Shown here one piece after another: positions 58,638-64,000 of a stretch of DNA of 64,000 bases. Below the pieces are notes generated by a model. That model worked only from the letters and a program-made list of their open reading frames with translations, was not told where the DNA came from and searched no databases. Every line of letters begins with the position of its first letter. The stretch's first letter is position 1. The stretch comes from Catenaria anguillulae PL171 (lineage: Eukaryota; Blastocladiomycota; Blastocladiomycetes; Blastocladiales; Catenariaceae): assembly GCA_002102555.1 (NCBI GenBank), contig MCFL01000005.1, positions 496,001 to 560,000 on the forward strand. The letters are read 5' to 3'. Both the position numbers and the translations under genes were made by a program.

Positions 58638-61590
58638 ATGGTTCCGTCTCCTGCGCACACCCACTCAACCCCCACCAGAGATATCCCTGCGTCCGAGACT
58701 TCAACATGGACGACCCAATTACGTGCGATGCTCCGACTTCGCATTAGTCTCTTCCAGGCCAACGTGCTCTCTCTCGGTCCCTTCTTTCTCCAGCCCATGA
58801 TTTACATCACCATTGTGTACTCCGCCGCACAATTCAACTCGTACAAGGGGAACTCACCTCGGCTCACATTCAACGGTCCGAGCCAAGTTGGGGCGCCATT
58901 TTACAACGAAACCTTTCCCGACCGAACCTTCATTACCGGCACCGCCGCGGACCCTGTCCTCTCGACGCAAGTGTTTACACGTATCAACAACACATACACC
59001 GCGAATCGCCAACTCGCCGAAGGCAAATGGACCACCGCCATGAACCCCAACTATTGGCATCGCGCCAACACTCTTACTGAAGTGAGCAGCCTCACATTTC
59101 AGTTCCTCGGCTCCGCCCCAATGCCCAAGCTAGCGAGCGGCCACTCGCTGCATCCCGAGCTCAGCCCGCCCCTAATGGGATACCTCGTTCACTCGCTCCC
59201 CACTGCCGAGTCACCGTCCAGTCCTCTTAACATGTCGATTGTCGTCAACATCAACCCCGGATTTAGCGCTACCAAGTTCTCTCCCACAATGCTCAATTCC
59301 TTGACAGATTCGGTTCAACACATCCTTCCTGCCTCATTTGCCAGCTCGATCCGCAATTCAACGAGGAACGCTGTGGATCAACTGGTCAAGTTGCACAAGG
59401 CACGATCGCAAAAAGGAGCCTCGGCTCCATTGGCTCCATGGACTGTCCAGCTGTATGGCGGAAGCGCCTCGTTTCCTGTACCGTTGTCAGAGACATTTGA
59501 CTTGATTGCGTTTGCTATGCCTCCCATTTTCGTGTTCTGCGTGTACGTCCCTTCCACTCCTGCGACTCAACCGTGCGGGCAAGCTTTGAGTCCAAATTGT
59601 ATGGGTATATCTGACCAGACCACACCCGGCACCAATTCTACCCTTCATCGCACACAGCTATCTCATGCTCATGGGTGCAACGCGCAACATCGTCTCCGAG
59701 CGCGTCGACGGCCAGTTTAGCTACTTCGTGACAAACTCGCTCAGGCCGGAAATGTTTTATATTTCCGCAATTGTGGCCTACAGTTATCTGGCTCTTTCTG
59801 TCGTGGTTGTCATGTTTTTCCCGATAGTGAATCTCAGATGGATGTCCACTCTCATTGCGCTCGCTCTCCTGGTTCTCTTTTGCGTCTTTATGGCGTCTCA
59901 GGCCGCGCTGCTCTCCTTCGCATTTTGGAACAAGAATTCTGTCCCGTCTATCCTATACTTGTTTGTGTTCTTCTTGTCGATTGGCCCCCAGATTCTCCAT
60001 CATTTCTTTGGCGGCTCGGTTCGTTGTTAGGTCGGGTTTCTCTCTCACGACTGACTCCGCTATACTCACACAACAGCCACCGCGGTCTTCAGGTCCCATA
60101 CTCCATCGATCTACTTCTCACCTTGGTCTTCCCGTCGTACGCCATTGTTCAATCATTCAACGACATGTCAACTGCAGCCTTCAACGAAGTGCCGTATCGC
60201 GCGTTTGCGTCGCACTTTCCCTTTGCTCTCCTCGCTCTCGTTTCCCACATTGCCATCAACACCTTCTCCGTGTGCCATCTGGCCAGGCGCGATTCCAGGG
60301 TGTCCGTCACGCCGGAGTCTGACTCGAAACGTCCATGTAACCAAGACGACCTTGACATTGAGGCTGCCCATGCCAGCGAAATCGACTTGCCGATGGACCC
60401 GCAAGTTCAAGCCGAAATGGACCGGTTGCGTGCAACGAGCGCCAGCGAAGGCGACGGCACCGGCGACCACGACAGTCAAGACGTGGTTTGTATCAAAGGC
60501 CTGAGCATGTCGTTCCGTAGCGATAACGGCCGCGGACCAACACGCCAAGTCCTCAACAACCTGTGGTTTTCCGTGCGCAAATTGGAACTTTTTGCGTTTC
60601 TGGGTCCCAACGGCTCAGGCAAGTCTACGACCATCAACATTCTCACTGGCCTGCTCAAAGCGACCGCGGGAACGGCAACCGTGCGCGGCAAGTCGCCCAA
60701 CGATCCCGAAATCAAGCGGCTGCTGGGCGTATGTCCGCAGTACGACCAGGCGTACCCGCAGCTCACCGTGTATCATCACTTGCGGGCGTTTGCGTACATC
60801 AAAGGTGTGCCCGAGGATCAGATTCAGGAGGCCATTAAGTCGGCGGTGGAGGCGGCAAGTTTGACAGAGTATTTGCATCGTGCCGTGGGAGCCTTGTCTG
60901 GTGGGACGAGACGGAGATTGTCGATTGCGATCGCATGTATTGGACGGCCGGCGGTGGTGATTCTGGACGGTGCGCCAATACTCCGCCTAGCATATGTTTG
61001 TGCCATGACCGAGACTTGACAAACACTTGCTCATGTACCCGCATATAATAGAGCCAACCACAGGCGTTGACGTTGCGACTCGGCGCGCGATTTGGGACAT
61101 GATCTCGAAGCTGAAGGCGCACACGTCAGTCTTGCTCGTGACGCACGACATGGACGAAGCTGAACGATTGGCCGAGCGCGCGGGCATTCTCATCAACGGG
61201 TCGCTCGTGTGCCTTGGGTCGCCGCACCGGCTCAAGTCGCTTCTCGGCTCGGCGTACCTGCTTAAGCTGCAGTTTGGCACCACGGACACGGACGGCAGCT
61301 TGGCTGATCGCGTGCTGGACGACGTCGAGCACAAGTCCAAGGAGTTGATTGCAGGGAGCCGAGCGCGTGTCATGTACCGCGGCCAGTCGCGGATCGAGGT
61401 GGCAGTGGAGAAGGGGCCGGCGTCATTTGTAGATGAAGAGGGCAAGTTTGTGGGAAACCTTCTCAAGTTTGTTGCGAGTCAACGGTATATGTGGCGAGTT
61501 TCGGACTGGTCGCTGGGCGAGGTGTCTCTTGGTGAGCTGTTTGTGCGATTCGCACGTCAGCATCGGGCGTACCAGGAGGAGGAGCTTTGA
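58638..61590 (+). CDS. ABCA-family half-size ABC transporter
   Basis: A predicted lipid or amphipath transporter of the ABCA type, with one TM domain and one ATPase. Exons 58638-59542, 59658-60018, 60093-60969 and 61052-61590 sum to 893 codons plus stop, with clean phases at FVFCV|YLMLMG, HHFFGGS|VPYSI and ILD|EPTTGVD. TM1 (FFLQPMIYITIVYS) is followed by a large extracellular loop with several N-glycosylation sequons, then five more TM segments (from FDLIAFAMPPIFVF to LLLTLVFPSYAIV). In the ATPase: Walker A FLGPNGSGKSTTINIL, Q-loop VCPQYDQAYPQLTV, signature LSGGTRRRLSIA, Walker B VVILDEPTTGVD, and switch VTHDMDEAE. The frame is intact. The ABCA-type C-terminal regulatory domain follows. Start alternatives lie upstream in frame only as non-ATG. 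Confidence 0.92.
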
Positions 61591-62080
61591 GTGTGAACCA
61601 GCGTGTGCGATTGTAGAGTAGAGCGGCAGGTCAGTTTAGAGTGGATTGAGCGTTGTGTGATTTATGTTTTGTGTCTTCATGTTTATGTCAGCGATGCAAT
61701 CTGGTTTGCAGACATGTCGGATATGACCGAAAACGTCACATCTGGCGGTTCCCGGTGATGGAGTCGCAAAAATGCTAGGATTCGCATGTGAGAACCATAC
61801 GAGAAGGCGCATGCGAGTCGTACCCAGTCGGCAACTCGCCCAAGTGTGCGAGTTCTGTCCAGTTTCGGTCGTGCCAGCCGTGCTCATTCCGTCGCCCACG
61901 ATCACGTCTATGTACAGTTTCCAGTAAATGCACGTGAGTCCCAGTTCGACTGGCTTCCACCATCTTCAGATCAACTATGGGCCAGCGGTTATAAGAACCA
62001 AGATTCAAACCCATCATGAATGGCATCCAACTGAGTGCATTACTCCTCCCTTGAGATCCGCCTCGAAAGCAGCATCACAA
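61591..62080. other. Intergenic, nothing recognised
   Basis: 490 bases between the ABCA gene and the Hikeshi gene, both on the plus strand. No supported gene or motif. Confidence 0.5.
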
Positions 62081-62997
62081 ATGTCCATGCAATTCGGTAT
62101 CATTTGCGCAGGTCGAGCCGTACGAATTCAGACTTTGCGAGACTTGTCAAGACCCTTCGCCTTCGCCGCTCACCAGCACCATTATGGACACAGATCGACA
62201 CCAACTTCACCCAAGTTGACCCATCTGGCACAAAGTTTGCCGCGTCCATTGCCCATTCGGAATCCGTCAACCACCTTGTCGTTCTGACACTGAATCCGTT
62301 CCCAACCGGCTTTGGTGCCACGGTTCACATCAACTTGCCAAACGATGCCACCTGGCACTTGCTGGGAGCACTCACAAATGACAAGCCCTCGGCCATCTTT
62401 CGCTTGTCCGGATTGCGTCCGCCAAGAGCGGCGGGTGAAGATGTAGCCATGGATGAAGGGTCCATTCCAGCGTTGAATGCGAGCGGGCCGCCTGCTGGAA
62501 TTGGGATTTCGGTCGAACCGCTTGGTACGTCGGTGAGGTTTCAGCCGTCAGTCCAGTTGCCAACTTGGCATTGCCATTGACGAAAGACTGTTGTTGGCCG
62601 TTACCCAGATGTCATTCAACAACAGCTTGCAACCCTCCCGCTGTCTCGCCAATCGGCGCTTGCTGCCTCAGGGTCCATGCTCGCCACGCCGTCCGCCCCG
62701 TCATCCAGCAACCCGGAATCCACCTCCATTCGAATGCTCCAGCACTTGTACAATTTCGTCACGTCGTTTGCGACCAATCAACTCCCGCCTGGTGCGCATG
62801 TGGCCGGCCAGCAGGCGGCGGGCGGGTTTGGCATGGGCCAGCCCAGTGTGGCCATTACAAACAACTCGTGGATTCCCGTCAAGACGTTTGAGCAGTGGTT
62901 TGCGAGTGTCAAGAGCAAGTTGCCAGGGATCCTGGGTACTTTGAGCGGCAGCAAGATTGACTGCTTGACACGGTTGGGTGTGAATGTACAAGTTTGA
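62081..62997 (+). CDS. OPI10: Hikeshi/OPI10 family HSP70 nuclear import carrier
   Basis: Hikeshi carries ATP-bound HSP70 into the nucleus in heat stress; the yeast relative is Opi10. The start MSMQFGIICAGRA lies at 62081 (or MQF at 62087); an intron (donor GTACGA, acceptor CACAG near 62205) leads to IDTNFTQVDPSGTKFAASI. The conserved core is SVNHLVVLTLNPFPTGFGAT, WHLLGALTNDKPSAIFRLSG and AGIGISVEPL. A second intron (donor GTACGT near 62525) leads to the C-terminal part RMLQHLYNFVTSFATNQLP and IPVKTFEQWFASVKSKLPGI, where the family has 'FEQW...'. The join between GISVEPL and YPDVIQQQLATLPLS is not resolved. Confidence 0.88.
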
Positions 62998-63090
62998 TCC
63001 TGGCGTTGCATGACAAACAGGAAAAATGCATGTGACCTCAGAGAATTTATTATTTACATGTTTGATCAAAGTCCAAGCCAACTGTTGAGC

Positions 63091-63510
63091 TTACGCAAGC
63101 AGCTTGGCCAGCTCGCCCTTGGCCTTGAGATCCAACAAGTCGGAGCAGCCACCGATATGTTTGCCCTTGATGAAAATGTTGGGCACGGTGCGCTGGCCCG
63201 TGAGCTCGGCGAGGTGGTTTTGAATGGCCGAACCATCGTCTATTGACAAGAACGAGGGACGAGTCAGCTGCAACTGTGCCTAGGTGGGTATCCAGGAACA
63301 GAGGGGTAAGGCAAACATACCGATTTGGTCAAGCTCGAGGGCGTAGAATGGCTGGTTGAGCGCCTTGAGCGTGTCCTTGGCCTTGATGCAGTAGGGGCAG
63401 TAGGACTTTGAGAAGACGGCAACGCCGTTTTCGGCAATGATTTGCGAGACACGTTGGGCAATTTTGGCAGACATTTCGGGATTAAGCGGTTGGGACGAGG
63501 TCAGGCCCAT
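63091..63510 (-). CDS. Dithiol glutaredoxin
   Basis: A glutathione-dependent disulfide reductase, class I, with active site CPYC. Exons 63321-63510 and 63091-63239 (intron 63240-63320, donor GTATGT, acceptor AATAG) give 112 residues, the usual size. Seen in order: VAVFSKSYCPYCIKAKDTLK, LNQPFYALELDQI|DDGSAI, and RTVPNIFIKGKHIGGCSDLL (cis-Pro TVP and GGC glutathione contacts). The long start MGLTSSQPLNPEMSAKIAQ could give a myristoylated form (Gly2, Ser6); starting at MSAK (63474) would give the bare domain. It is cytosolic, as no presequence is seen. Confidence 0.93.
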
Positions 63511-63875
63511 GAGTGTTGATTGCAGTTGAGTGGAAGATACACGGCGTGCATGAGCGGTAGCATTTGCTGGCAAGGAGAGGGACCAGAGAGAGGGAAGGCA
63601 GGCGGCCCGCTTATCTACTCTTTGCCATGCGCGGTCATCATGACAAAGACAAATCGGCATCTGGCTTGAACTTGAGGGTGAGTTGACGCGACCATCGATC
63701 GGATCGGCGGCCGCTGACAGACGGTTGTTCATGGTGCAGTGTCTCACACAGCGGCGTGAAGGAGAAGCAGTCTCTCGCGTCATCATCGCACACGTGGTTG
63801 GTCCTTGTGCGTTACTAAACCGCAACGCACGACTCAATGAAACATCCCATGACCCATGTACATACCCAAGATCTA
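63511..63875. other. Divergent promoter region, glutaredoxin / PSF3
   Basis: A 365-base head-to-head spacer holding both promoters; no element was recognised. Confidence 0.5.
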
Positions 63876-64000
63876 ATGTCGTACACTCAAGACCTCCCGC
63901 CACTCACGCCCGCGCTGACGGCGACCGATCACCAAGCCCCGCCCAACGAGTACTACGACCTGGACGCCATCCTGGCCGATCAGCAGTCCATTCCCTGCAC
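63876..64000 (+). CDS. PSF3: GINS complex subunit Psf3, N-terminus only
   Basis: GINS is part of the CMG replicative helicase. Only the first 41 codons are in the window: MSYTQDLPPLTPALTATDHQ, then NEYYDLDAILADQQSIPC. The YYDLDxILA(D/E)xQxxPC motif is the hallmark of fungal Psf3. The gene runs off the 3' edge. The ATG at 63876 is the only start near the motif; the ~20 residues before it are a short extension compared with yeast. Confidence 0.85.
   Translation, partial: MSYTQDLPPLTPALTATDHQAPPNEYYDLDAILADQQSIPC

Noticed and set aside
58094-58747. 217-codon plus-strand frame upstream of the ABCA gene
   Set aside because: No homology, irregular composition, and it overlaps the better-supported ABCA start.
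1-64000. tRNA, rRNA, CRISPR arrays, transposons, bacterial-type operons
   Set aside because: Read-through of both strands showed no cloverleaf with a T-loop box, no rRNA motif, no spaced direct repeats, and no transposase or reverse-transcriptase motifs.

Overview
The window is a compact nuclear segment (short GT-AG introns, mixed strands, ubiquitous housekeeping genes) from a zoosporic, flagellated fungus. The fungal side is shown by RPA12, Mvp1, OPI10/Hikeshi, Psf3 and the Rieske protein. The flagellum is shown by five centriole or axoneme genes that Dikarya lack: CEP120, CFAP58, DNAI7/CASC1, IQCA1/DRC11, and probably the unrecognised gene divergent from DRC11. Chytridiomycota or Blastocladiomycota fit; I cannot place it further from sequence alone.

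Layout: 1-1741 MTHFR (5' truncated); 2140-8363 a large Mus7/MMS22-like repair protein; 8563-12170 (-) CEP120, head-to-head with 12433-15801 CFAP58; 16044-18363 (-) a predicted N-myristoylated repeat protein; 19644-20056 a small secreted protein; 20321-24011 (-) a CLASP-type TOG protein; a telomere-like repeat near 24155; 24484-25406 a membrane-anchored J protein; 25599-26858 (-) ERI1 exonuclease; 27354-27843 (-) RPA12; 28291-30749 MVP1; 31388-33031 an LPCAT3-like MBOAT; 33330-35769 (-) VPS33; 36084-41983 (-) a beta-helix/EGF class C 7TM receptor ending in a PH domain, head-to-head with 42228-44928 DNAI7; 44992-48043 (-) an unrecognised protein, head-to-head with 48258-51365 DRC11; 51677-52678 (-) Rieske protein; 53079-54659 POLD2; 54829-56551 (-) an NT-C2 protein; 57196-57534 (-) a split-gene cysteine-rich secreted peptide; 58638-61590 an ABCA half transporter; 62081-62997 Hikeshi; 63091-63510 (-) glutaredoxin; 63876-64000 the start of PSF3.

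The genes do not form an operon, but the flagellar ones share a pattern. Three head-to-head pairs that contain a ciliary gene have the shortest start-to-start gaps in the window (about 214-262 bp; the other head-to-head pairs have 365 bp or more). One of them joins the receptor-PH gene to an axonemal dynein-associated gene, so the receptor may be expressed with the zoospore flagellum. This receptor is the most novel item seen.

Many genes with clear homology change frame at points where no intron fits, and in at least ten cases one extra base in a short homopolymer restores the homologous frame. I read this as an assembly with homopolymer under-calls. CDS entries below therefore give the gene span, and several contain apparent frameshifts that are probably not biological.
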